From Saccharina japonica (Eukaryota; Sar; Phaeophyceae; Laminariales; Laminariaceae): 64,000 nucleotides of DNA. Position numbers and translations under genes: made by a program. Location: assembly GCA_008828725.1 (NCBI GenBank), contig MEHQ01004578.1:1-64000 (forward strand), read 5' to 3'. Positions 58,201-64,000 of the stretch are shown here, one piece after another. The notes beneath the pieces were generated by a model. That model was not told the DNA's origin. It did no database searches and was given only the letters and a program-made list of their open reading frames with translations. Numbering within the stretch: the stretch's first letter is position 1; every line of letters starts with the position of its first letter.

Positions 58201-61200
58201 TGCCATGATACCGACATTGTTCCGCCGTGAGACCCCATCACGGTGGCATGAGGACGCCATGACCGTACCAAGGCACGCCACAAAGGGGTGGTCATGGCTC
58301 GCGATAAAAACGTCATAACAGATATATATATCCCCCACAAAACATTCCCCGTCCAGAAATGCTTGTCAACTTTCTCCTGGTGATAGAAAGCCTCGGGATC
58401 TTTGGGAACACCCCGCCTAACGTATCTCGGTATATCTCAATGGACAACTTACAGGTGACGGAGAGGCCGCATCGCTTGAGTCCGAGGGCTACTCTCTCCT
58501 CTACCGGCAGCGCCGGGTCGGTGTGGTCGAAGGCCGCCAGGATGACGAACTGAGATACCCGCGTCACAGCACGCACGCACACGAACGCACGAGCCAAGAG
58601 CAGCGAAGGGCGCGCAGATGATGATAGGAGACACCAAGTGTGTGTGTTTAGTGGCGTTCGTACAGGTTGGGGCATTCGGGCACTCAACCTCGGGGATGGT
58701 TTGATGACGAACTGACGCCGGTAATAGAGTGTCGGCACAGGGGTACACGGGCCACAAGCCAACGAGTGAAGACCTCGGCAGTCAGGAGTTGTATGGGAAT
58801 TGAGTGCGTGTGTTGGTTTTGGGAAATATATCGGGGGTCCTCGGGTCTCAAACACATGTTGTTCGAGTAGTACTCGTTTTTTTGGTGCAGTCATAGTATA
58901 CCCCACGATGCATATATATAGCTCGTTTACTAATCACACCCCTGGACAGCTTGGTCTCCTGAGTTGTTGCGTCAAATACATACGTTGATTTCGTCACGTA
59001 GTTCTACCGGTCATGACAGAACTTTTAACGGTGTGAGGCCTACCTTGGAGGCAACAAAAACCGCTAGACACCGCCCCACCCCGAAGAAACACAGTTTTTC
59101 CCGTTGTCTCCCATACAGGCTACAGGTACGAAAAACTCTTTTTTTCTCGAGCAGCAGTTCGCAGCTCACACTTCACAGCATACTCTCTACGTTTTCGAGA
59201 CGATAGGAGTAGCACTTGTTTTGGACGAAAACTGATTTGGACTGACGGTGACCCTCAACCCGAGGAACTACTCAATAAGGCACGCCTTATCCCTGCAACG
59301 TAAGTTGTGTTCTACCCCCCATGTACCCATATAGATACCCAAGCCATGGCATTGTGTATCGGGTGCAGAAATTTACTTTTTCCTAAAGGCCTCGTTTTGG
59401 GTGGAGTATACACCCCCAGAAGGGTGAGGCCCAGAAACTATTCGTTGCACCCCCATCGCAGCAAGCATCCGTATCCCCCCCCCCCTCTCCCCGCACCCTA
59501 AGGCCAGAAGTGGTGCGCGTTATGGACACGAGAGTGGGAGGCGAAGCGTTCGAGTTCTGTTGGTCGGATTTTCGTACTCACCATGTCGTCAACACCGATT
59601 CCAATGAGGATGAAGGGCAGAACCTTCGCCAAAACGGTGAACGGTACGCCTGCAAAGAGTAAATAAAAAAAAAAAAAACAACGTGGAAGGCGGTGGAGTC
59701 GGCTGTCCCGGACGGGCTTTCGGTGCCAGGCACTATGGACAGGTATGACGGCATTGGTAGATGCATTGAACAAAATATGGGACTGAAGTGTTACGAGACG
59801 GGTAGCAATGTTTGGTAAACGCAGTCTTTACCCGAGGAGCTCCTCACCACGCTTGGGATACCATTGCTCTGTTGCAATCATATTGGTTGTGTACGTAAGA
59901 AACTTTGAGCTATTTACTAACCAGATTACCTCTACAATAGCTTGCTCAAGCGTCCGGTGTTTGAGCTGTCTAGGCAAGAGAGCTCCTCGAGAGAGAAACC
60001 TCAGAACGTTCAGAGTACATCACTACCACCGTAGCATGCCCCCCCCGACACCCATCGCTATCTATTTCGTACATTTCAGTAGTGTAGTTTTCGTTGTATC
60101 CATAGACCGTGGCATTACACGTGTCGATTTATGCTTCGCTCGTTTTTGGGCTAGGCAGACGCCCCCCCAATCGAATAGCATCGAGTATCTCAAGCTAAAA
60201 CGCCCCAGGAAGCAACCCACCGTACAATGGGTCTTAAGTTCACGGCACACTACTCCGGGAGGTCAGGGGCCATGTTGGATGGATTAGCAGTCCGCACCAG
60301 ATGGAAGAAACAGCGGCACTCCACCGCTGTGTTGGGCCTTGGTTGCTCACCTAATCCGCTGCAGAAGCCGTAAGCGGCCAGCCCGGCCGCGACGACGGTA
60401 ATGACACCGCCCAGCCCCAACCAGCTCCGGCGGCGGATAGACCCGGAGCAGCAGCGTCCAAGAGCGAACATCACAAACGTGACCATAATGCCGTCTGAAT
60501 AAAACCGCGGGGGGACAAGGGGAGGGTGGCGTTTGGAATAAGTGCGGGGAAAGACATAGTCGAAAGTACGATCGGCCTGCGCTAGTGAACGGGCTCGGTC
60601 ACCAGCAGATACGGAGACATGATTGGGGTGAGACGCCCTACTATTGATTTTATCGACCTACTTGTAAAAAAACAAAACAGTTCGAGCAATATGGAAATCA
60701 ATCGTTCGACCGACTTGTTCAGCCATAAAACATCCCTCTATCAAAGCGAGGCTGTTAACCTTGGAGGCATGCCTATAGAGGCTACGTTTAGGCCAATTGT
60801 ATTTCAGAACGATGTGGCTCTGGAACAGAGGAGATGAATTACTACCCAATGTCAGCCGCCTCGCACAGGCTCAGGTGTGGCTGGCTCGGCCGTGATTGGT
60901 GGACACTCATGATGCCTGGACTCCAAGCGTATTTCGAGGTATATTGTGTTATTCAACACGTTTAGCATCAGGTGTGACATCGAGGATTCGTCGACACTCA
61001 TAATGCCAACGTTAGGGTGATACGTTCGAGCGTGCGTACTACGGGTACTGCATGTTGTGACGCAGGATATAAGCTCCCTTCTTGGTATATTGTTTCATGT
61101 GATTCCGGACTGCTTGGTCGGCACGGGAGATTCGGGGAAGCATCATACAGAGAACCCTACTTGTTCGTTCTACGTATTCCCCCACACCGTTACGCAAGTG

Positions 61201-63509
61201 TACGCGTACCGAGTACACGGATACACGGAACCATTGGCGCAATCCCATCCGTTAAGTGGGGAAAACATCCATGGTATGTCCAACCAGTGGTGTTGTCTCA
61301 TCGGAGTCTCACGAGTAAACCTTAATCGAAGCCAGTAGGTGTGAAGTACCGAGCCAGTCGTGCTAAGAATCCCACATATTTCAGGTACCCCCGCCTCTGC
61401 CATAACATGTGGGCTCTGGCATATTGACCCGACAATATTCAGAAAAGGGGCCAGATGCCAAATATACCATCACGCCGGTCTGCACAACATGATGCTAGTG
61501 GGGCGCATCGCCCGCGTAGTGAGCTAACGCGGTAGATCCCCCATTCTCCCTGAGCAAGGAGTTACACCCAACAAGAAACCAAACTCCAACCTTAGCGAAT
61601 GCTACAACAGCAGGGGTGAATTAGCAAGGGAGCGGCTACGCTGGAGCTGCACAATTTTATTTATAAGGTTCCTCTCTTGAGGAGATGCATCTCCCACCCG
61701 AAAACTGGTTTTCGAGAAAACTAAAAGTGCTAAACGATACACAGTCCCACGACTTAAGTATACAATGAAACCTATACGACACAATACACAATTCCCGACA
61801 AGTTTGGGTTAAGGAGCCCCGAAATTCGGAACCAATTTTATCCTAAATGTGATACCTATATCCCAGCACGCACCGCAAATATTCTGAGAGGGCCCTCACT
61901 TAAGGAGCTCTGAACGTAACCCCAACACCGGCTTAAATAATAAGAAACTGCACAATCAACCAGGCGAGCAATCCCACGGTCTGCTATAAGTCAGCAACGA
62001 AAGCGGTCGGGAAACGAACGATGCTGGGGTAGTTCCCTAGTTGATAGGGGTCCGAAGGTCATAAATATTGCCTCAGGGGGCAAACCAGAGCTACAGGTAC
62101 CCCTATCGTAGCCCCGCGCTCCTCGATCGCTCTACTCACAGGTGATGACGAACAAGAAGAGCTCGCCCGACAGGCTCTCGTTGAGCGCGTCACTGATCGA
62201 TCTTCCGGTCAAGTACTTGATGTTGAAAACGTCCTCGAAGTTGGCCGTCTCTCGTGCCATCAGTGTCTCGAAGTATCCTTGCCAGCGGCTGACGATGGCC
62301 CCAGCGGACGTCGTCTCGCGCAGCTCTTTGTGCATCTTGTACGTCTGGTGTTTTCGTGGCAAATCGAGTAAAAGGTAAAAAATAGAGCGCAAAACGGTCG
62401 TGGACACAGCACACCGGACAACGTCTTAGCAGCCAACAACTCTATATGCCTGGTGTAGCAAAAGGCGAAGTTGATGCAATACGTCGCGGGTGATCGTGAA
62501 CGCGAGATACCGATTGCGTTGTCGATCGGCCAGCAGCTATACATGTATTGTCCAGTATAGCGAGGAGGACGCAATACATCGCGGCGAGGTCGTGAACACG
62601 ACACACGGACAACGTCGAGCACTCGGTCAGCGCACGAACACTTATGATGCGGGGAAACTGGCCAGAGTGGGCACTATGCGCCAGCAGGGCGGCGGTTCCT
62701 GCGCGCCCAAACACGCCTAGTGGACGGGGCTCGTACATCTTATACCCGGCGTCTCACTCCACCGCAGGGGTTTGCATAGTTTTCGCTGAGTAGTATCTGA
62801 CCGGTTAAGCGCCTAACGATGTCAGCTACCAGCCAGTATCATACGCTTGCTACGTAGTGTGCTTGATCTAGGACTAACTCATAGAAAAGTTGGTTGGGCT
62901 GCGCAGGACAAACGTCTCGGAAGTCATGTTTCTTGTGACGCACTGAGATACCCGTGTGAGGAGCGCAGCACGTAAGGGACATCACCCCTGCACCGTGGCA
63001 CGCGAAGAAAATACGAAGCAAACGCGTCATGCGGCATTATCGATGTTTCAGACCAAGTACGGAGTAATGCACAACTCGTTCCGGGCGACCGACCCGACCC
63101 TCATGATATATTGACAAATCACAGCTGGATGATAACTCCATGGTAATAGTTTGCGCGCACAAGTTGCCAACGCTGACCGTATCGATAGTACGAGCCCAAG
63201 AACACCCACCCACGTGCTAACAATGTCTGCCTGGTCGGTGAAAAACCCCGACATGCCCCGTCCCGGTATTGTAGGGTTACGAGAGTCTATGGTCGTACAA
63301 TCATGGCCACGCATGCATATCGAGTACACCCCCACACACCCACTCATCCACCCACCCACCTGCATCATGGCCCTAGCACCGGAGACCTTGCCAGATTCAT
63401 CGAAGGTTAGGCTGTTTCCAAACATAGCTTCCAACGTGACCTCTTGTCCATCCGGGTAGCGGTCGGCGTTGATGGCGGCGAGCACGTCTGCGTCGTTCGA
63501 AACGGAGGC
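43096..63509 (-). CDS. Patched/NPC1-like RND-family membrane protein (3' 18 exons; 5' end not found)
   Basis: Minus-strand join of eighteen exons (listed separately) from 63509 to the TAG at 43096, GT-AG throughout and phase-consistent, giving 752 residues. Order: end of extracytoplasmic domain 1 (DGQEVTLEAMFGNSLTF), sterol-sensing-type helices including VPFTVLAKVLPFILIGIGVD, VFAFMLGSSSSLPVVEYFCI, cytoplasmic linker, TM7 (FILSCMGKTLVLAGAATLLL), extracytoplasmic domain 2 (ATQGFDVLDLAPDDHFARG), and C-terminal helices (FVFTEQFLVMYRELILNFVL, VIIDVELLGFVYHWGLEVNS, LIMAVGLVVDYMVHVVHYFL, VGAATTFLGIMPLAFANNVI, FFHGLVFVPVVLSLMP). The acidic GxxVDD/GLVVDY pair expected for proton-coupled RND transport is present in both halves. 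Substrate unknown; sterol or lipid is only an inference from the family. TM1 exon(s) lie beyond or near the window edge. Confidence 0.88.
43567..44110. repeat. CAG microsatellite and CAG/CAA/CAC-rich tract in the last intron
   Basis: Nine perfect CAG units at 43567-43593, then about 500 bases of degenerate CAGCAG, CAACAG and CACCAG triplets on the plus strand (CTG on the gene's sense strand). Long poly-Ala, poly-Leu or poly-Gln-like frames across it are consequences of the repeat. It lies between the last two exons of the Patched-like gene. Confidence 0.9.
44179..44349 (-). CDS. Patched-like gene, exon with TM11-12 region
   Basis: Acceptor CACACCCAG, donor GTGAGA; phase 0 at both ends, 57 codons. 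DPNIAKDLRIADALGEIGPS, VMVGAATTFLGIMPLAFANN, VIFRVFFKMFLVIISFG. The GxxTTFLG...LAFxxxxxFRxFFKMF pattern is the hallmark near the C-terminus of NPC1/Patched proteins. Confidence 0.92.
45196..45263 (-). CDS. Patched-like gene, TM10 exon (GLVVDY)
   Basis: Acceptor ATCTCGCAG, donor GTAAGA; phase 1 in, 0 out. ELIMAVGLVVDYMVHVVHYF then LHQ. Contains the Asp of the second-half GxxxD membrane motif used for proton relay in RND transporters. Confidence 0.92.
45425..45625. repeat. TTCCA-rich tract with hairpin, intronic
   Basis: TTTCCA/ATTTCCA repeats every 6-12 bases. Positions 45554-45568 and 45608-45622 are perfect 15-base inverted repeats (TTTCCATAATTTCCA) around a 39-base loop with a T run, so the transcript or single strand can fold into a hairpin. 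Confidence 0.8.
46409..46481 (-). CDS. Patched-like gene, TM9 exon
   Basis: Acceptor TTAATTCCAG, donor GTTAGT; phase 0 in, 1 out. VIIDVELLGFVYHWGLEVNS then ITVI. Joined to the flanking exons it reads CLTVVIIDVELLGFVYHW and NSITVIELIMAVGLVVDY, matching NPC1's MIxVDxxGxxYLWGxxLN. A GCC-repeat tract follows the donor. Confidence 0.9.
47320..47520. repeat. Tandem ~100-bp duplication, related to MITE family A interior
   Basis: AACCCGATGA(A/G)CAATCCCAC, TTACATATCGAAACCAA(T/C)CC and TTACGGCATG recur about 100 bp apart. AAGTGCAACCCGATGAGCAA resembles the family A interior (AAGTGCTACCCGATAAGCAA). Intronic in the Patched-like gene. Confidence 0.7.
48786..49031. mobile_element. MITE family A copy with TAGT target duplication, intronic
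   Basis: Left end GACGCATGCTACGATAGAGG, right end CTACAGTAGCACGCGTC; exact TAGT at 48782-48785 and 49032-49035. 246 bp, same length as the copy at 14591 and in opposite orientation. Interior GAGCTCCTCACTTAAAGGAG is a short hairpin. Lies in a Patched-like intron. Confidence 0.92.
49750..50016 (-). CDS. Patched-like gene, TM8-containing exon
   Basis: Acceptor GAAACCCAAG, donor GTAAGG; phase 0 both ends, 89 codons. ISRSKLYLIDLVDTASNIEA, then LQDTQEVVGQSSLEIEPFGY, then SEIFVFTEQFLVMYRELILN, then FVLALIAVGVLSVFILGKLG and IVALVCLTV. The F-x-F-x-EQFL segment corresponds to NPC1's FYVFYEQYLT. The acceptor is my choice among close AGs on phase grounds. Confidence 0.88.
50947..51111 (-). CDS. Patched-like gene, extracytoplasmic domain 2 exon
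   Basis: Donor GTAAGA, phase 0 out. TFRDYPVYEDRDTFYSALEA, FTADGENARFLSDIRFYENG, TIA. The start is ambiguous: AACTCCAG at 51112 gives phase 0 (adds ICAVCSDSLHAG), and CGACAG at 51089 gives phase 2, which fits the donor chosen for the preceding exon. The DxFYxxLxxF...D(I/V)xF pattern matches the family. Confidence 0.85.
51642..51754 (-). CDS. Patched-like gene, extracytoplasmic domain 2 exon
   Basis: Acceptor TCGTGGCAG, phase 0 in. AEMQATDALMEQQAHATGPI, TSWMTSFAEWAENSTNY. The donor is either AACTACAG/GTGCGG (phase 2) or, about 20 bases downstream, CGCTTC/GTGAAC (phase 0, adding CGARF); each is compatible with one of the two acceptors of the next exon. The GPxxSWxxxFxxW pattern is family-typical. 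Confidence 0.82.
52517..52617 (-). CDS. Patched-like gene, extracytoplasmic domain 2 exon
   Basis: Acceptor AACTCGACAG, donor GTACAC; phase 1 in, 0 out. YTELARVYDLEVDSQYLELG, IVTLGVNYTDVDVQ. Joined upstream it reads DDHFARGYTELARVYDLEV, as expected for the start of domain 2. Confidence 0.88.
53470..53706. mobile_element. MITE family B copy 2, intronic
   Basis: It starts ATCCCACGGTAGGGGTACCA, ends CTGCTCTACCGTGGGATG, and contains TGTCTGACCGGTTGTGCTCC and GAGCTCCTCATGTGAGGAGC. Matches 9790-10030 along its whole length in the same orientation. In a Patched-like intron. Confidence 0.88.
53839..53896 (-). CDS. Patched-like gene, start of extracytoplasmic domain 2
   Basis: Acceptor TGTTTCGCAG, donor GTGAGT; phase 0 in, 1 out. 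ATQGFDVLDLAPDDHFARG. The GFDxxDLxPDxH motif follows TM7 in this family. Only 58 bases, found by phase and motif. Confidence 0.88.
54138..54396. mobile_element. MITE family A, diverged copy, intronic
   Basis: Left end GGCGCGTTCTACGCTAGGGG, right end CCTTTACCGTGTAGCATGCG then TC. Interior TTAACCCAAATTCGTCGGAA and GGCATTGTTCATTGGG. No target duplication is visible (TCTG versus GCCC). Confidence 0.75.
54811..54919 (-). CDS. Patched-like gene, TM7 exon
   Basis: Acceptor CGGGCGCAG, donor GTGCAG; phase 2 in, 0 out. FMKKRYTPFILSCMGKTLVL, AGAATLLLAGVYGVSK. The basic F(M/V)KKxYxPFxL followed by a hydrophobic helix ending YG(V/A) is the start of the second half of NPC1/Patched. Confidence 0.9.
55150..55332. 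mobile_element. MITE family A, right-half fragment
   Basis: AACCCGTCTGAATTTATTTA, GGCCATGGAATTGTTCATCA, TAGAGCTACTCAAATGAGTA and the terminus CGTCTATCGTAGCGTGCGCC follow family A order; the left end is not recognisable. Confidence 0.6.
55395..55490. mobile_element. MITE family C copy 4
   Basis: Left end CGGCGAACCATAGTTAGGAG with GACC; right end GGTCCTGTTTACTATGTTAC followed by CCG. Intronic in the Patched-like gene. Confidence 0.75.
55804..55919 (-). CDS. Patched-like gene, cytoplasmic linker exon
   Basis: Acceptor GCGTAAATCAG, donor GTCGGC; phase 0 in, 2 out. ERISRGITLASEGSHGDSGG, WKDTVAPKADVHQLSGVG. It was located because the flanking exons (out 0, in 2) cannot join directly and this frame bridges them, giving LSGVGRFMKKRYTPF at the TM7 junction. 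Hydrophilic, as expected between TM6 and TM7. The donor is weaker than the others. Confidence 0.7.
56905..57006 (-). CDS. Patched-like gene, TM6/linker exon
   Basis: Acceptor GATCAACAG, donor GTAAAC; phase 0 both ends, 34 codons. MTAFVALLTMDANRQQAGRR, DWWCCCVNKSFLAE. T(A/M)FxAxLxxDxxRQxxxRxDxxCC is the conserved end of the sterol-sensing-type domain. Confidence 0.9.
57453..57568 (-). CDS. Patched-like gene, TM5-6 exon
   Basis: Acceptor TGTGCTGCAG, donor GTAAAA; phase 1 in (Tyr codon shared), 0 out. TSLTNVFAFMLGSSSSLPVV, EYFCIYAGTAILFDFFLQ. S(L/T)T(N/D)xxAFxxGxxxxLPxxxxFC(I/L)YA is a core sterol-sensing-domain signature. Confidence 0.92.
58155..58290. repeat. Short degenerate GCCATGACGGTGCCATG-type repeats
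   Basis: ATGCCATC, GACGGTGCCATGA, CACGGTGGCATGA and CGCCATGACCG recur in both orientations within 135 bases, able to form imperfect hairpins. Intronic. Confidence 0.5.
58453..58549 (-). CDS. Patched-like gene, post-TM4 loop exon
   Basis: Acceptor GGTATCTCAG, donor GTAAGT; phase 0 in, 1 out. FVILAAFDHTDPALPVEERV, ALGLKRCGLSVT. Family-typical AFDxTDxxLPVExRVAxxLxxxGxSVT between TM4 and TM5. Confidence 0.92.
59582..59649 (-). CDS. Patched-like gene, TM4 exon (GIGVDD)
   Basis: Acceptor CTCTTTGCAG, donor GTGAGT; phase 1 in, 0 out. GVPFTVLAKVLPFILIGIGV, DDM. (L/V)PF(L/I)xxG(I/L)GVDD is the TM4 motif with the paired Asp used for proton coupling. Confidence 0.93.
60351..60494 (-). CDS. Patched-like gene, TM2-3 exon
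   Basis: Acceptor TTTATTCAG, donor GTGAGC; phase 1 in and out. YGIMVTFVMFALGRCCSGSI, RRRSWLGLGGVITVVAAGLA, AYGFCSGL. ALGR followed by a loop and LGLxG(V/I) is characteristic of the start of the sterol-sensing-type domain. Confidence 0.9.
60973..61060. repeat. Dispersed repeat family D fragment
   Basis: GTGTGACATCGAGGATTCGT, CGACACTCATAATG, GATACGTTCGAGCGTGCGTA parallels the family D order seen at 22501-22860. Intronic. Confidence 0.6.
61596..61870. mobile_element. MITE family A, diverged copy, intronic
   Basis: Left end GCGAATGCTACAACAGCAGG, interior TCTCTTGAGGAGATGCATCT, AAAAGTGCTAAACGATACAC and AGTTTGGGTTAAGGAGCCCC, right end CCTATATCCCAGCACGCACC. Ordered as family A but heavily diverged. 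Confidence 0.6.
62140..62344 (-). CDS. Patched-like gene, end of extracytoplasmic domain 1 into TM2
   Basis: Acceptor AAACACCAG, donor GTGAGT; phase 0 in, 1 out. TYKMHKELRETTSAGAIVSR, WQGYFETLMARETANFEDVF, NIKYLTGRSISDALNESLSG, ELFLFVIT. WexxF...(I/V)xxxxxRSxSDxxxxxxxGDLFL is the family pattern just before TM2. Confidence 0.9.
62790..63005. mobile_element. MITE family B, diverged copy, intronic
   Basis: GTATCTGACCGGTTAAGCGC, GGTTGGGCTGCGCAGGACAA, CGGAAGTCATGTTTCTTGTG, GTGTGAGGAGCGCAGCA and CACCCCTGCACCGTGGCA follow the order of the family B copies at 9790 and 53470. Confidence 0.65.
63360..63509 (-). CDS. Patched-like gene, extracytoplasmic domain 1 exon (first recognised)
   Basis: Acceptor AAACACAG, donor GTGGGT; phase 0 both ends, 50 codons. 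ASVSNDADVLAAINADRYPD, GQEVTLEAMFGNSLTFDESG, KVSGARAMMQ. The DGxEV(T/D)LExM(F/L)G...VxGAxAxM pattern occurs in the first extracytoplasmic domain of these proteins. Because TM1 precedes this in the family, at least one upstream exon is missing. Confidence 0.85.
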
Positions 63510-64000
63510 CTGTGTTTGTTTCCCCATCGTCACAAACCGGACGCACGCATCACGGCCGAGCACACGGCACAGTCATGATTGGCAAACCGTGCTGGCGAAG
63601 CTTTTGAGTGATTTGGCCGAATACATACAAGAAGCGGCGGGGCTCCGGGAATCCAGACAATTTCCCAGTCGTTCGAATCCCATTATATTTTCACGGTATT
63701 GGTCGCTACATTCATACTAGGTGCACGGTACTGGATTGTTCATGAGGTTAAATCGCACTAGTCGCCGAAAGACGGGTAGTGTAGGGTATGGTGTACATTG
63801 TCGAGCTCTTGAGCGGGGGCCGTCACACACATTAGGTGCACCTCCTTCCCCCCGTTCAATGCGTCTGGCTCGACATACAGCTGTTTCTTTAATGTCCCAC
63901 CTAATTACTGCTCTGATACGCATTTTATTACCTCTCCAGGAAGCAAGAGGGTCATGCCATCTTGCCCTAGTACGGGGCACCGCTGATGGAAGGGATTTAA
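63510..64000. other. No exon recognised at the right edge
   Basis: This is presumed intron of the Patched-like gene. The minus frame at 63717-63980 reads Arg-rich sequence unlike the TM1 region expected upstream, and no other candidate was seen. Confidence 0.45.

Noticed and set aside
1..64000. CRISPR arrays, bacterial-type operons, tRNA/rRNA genes, integrated viral genes
   Set aside because: No regular spacer array, no ribosome-binding-site-led gene chain, and no recognisable RNA gene or viral replication or capsid gene was seen by eye; tRNA and viral searches would need dedicated software.

Overview
This looks like nuclear DNA of a photosynthetic stramenopile (ochrophyte), possibly a brown-algal relative. 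That lineage call is inference. It rests on two multi-exon protein genes of types I know from such algae, large GT-AG introns (about 0.5-7 kb), roughly balanced base composition, and dense small non-autonomous repeats. No bacterial-style operon, rRNA, tRNA, CRISPR array or long transposase/polymerase ORF was recognised. Most open frames in the window are chance frames in repeats or introns.

Two real genes are visible, both on the minus strand. Gene 1 (26936 down to 8649) has seven exons whose reading phases all join. It encodes a secreted ~507-residue protein of the vanadium-haloperoxidase/PAP2-like superfamily. Exon 1 carries a signal peptide, a central exon reads RRWQPLMSTNGLGY, and the C-terminal part carries HSEFPSASAC and an SRX5H motif (SRVWGGMH). 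A second, degenerate copy of part of exon 3 lies in the next intron (16974-17084). I could not find an exon carrying the usual KX6RP part of the vanadate pocket.

Gene 2 (from beyond the right half of the window down to 43096) has eighteen recognisable exons between 63509 and 43096. They encode the last ~752 residues of a Patched/NPC1-like RND-family membrane protein with a sterol-sensing-type domain. It includes the paired acidic membrane motifs GIGVDD and GLVVDY and the C-terminal helix FHGLVFVPVVLSLMP. The first exon or exons (TM1 and the start of the first extracytoplasmic domain) were not found and probably lie beyond position 64000.

Between and around the genes: 1-8648 is repeat-rich and gene-less, with a direct duplication at 1-1010 and a striking block of palindromic GGAAGCTTCC repeats at 3421-4215. 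Positions 26937-43095 are a ~16 kb intergenic region full of duplications and miniature elements. At least four small dispersed families recur across intergenic and intronic DNA: family A (~250 bp, GACGC(A/G)TGCTAC ends, 4-bp target duplications), family B (~240 bp, CCCACGGTAG ends), family C (~100 bp, palindromic) and family D (GAGGATTTCGTCGAA). For family A the window contains its own proof of insertion. One copy of a tandemly duplicated locus carries the element flanked by ACCT, and the other copy has the empty site with a single ACCT. Introns also hold tandem repeats, a CAG tract, a TTCCA hairpin and several poly-G/C runs.
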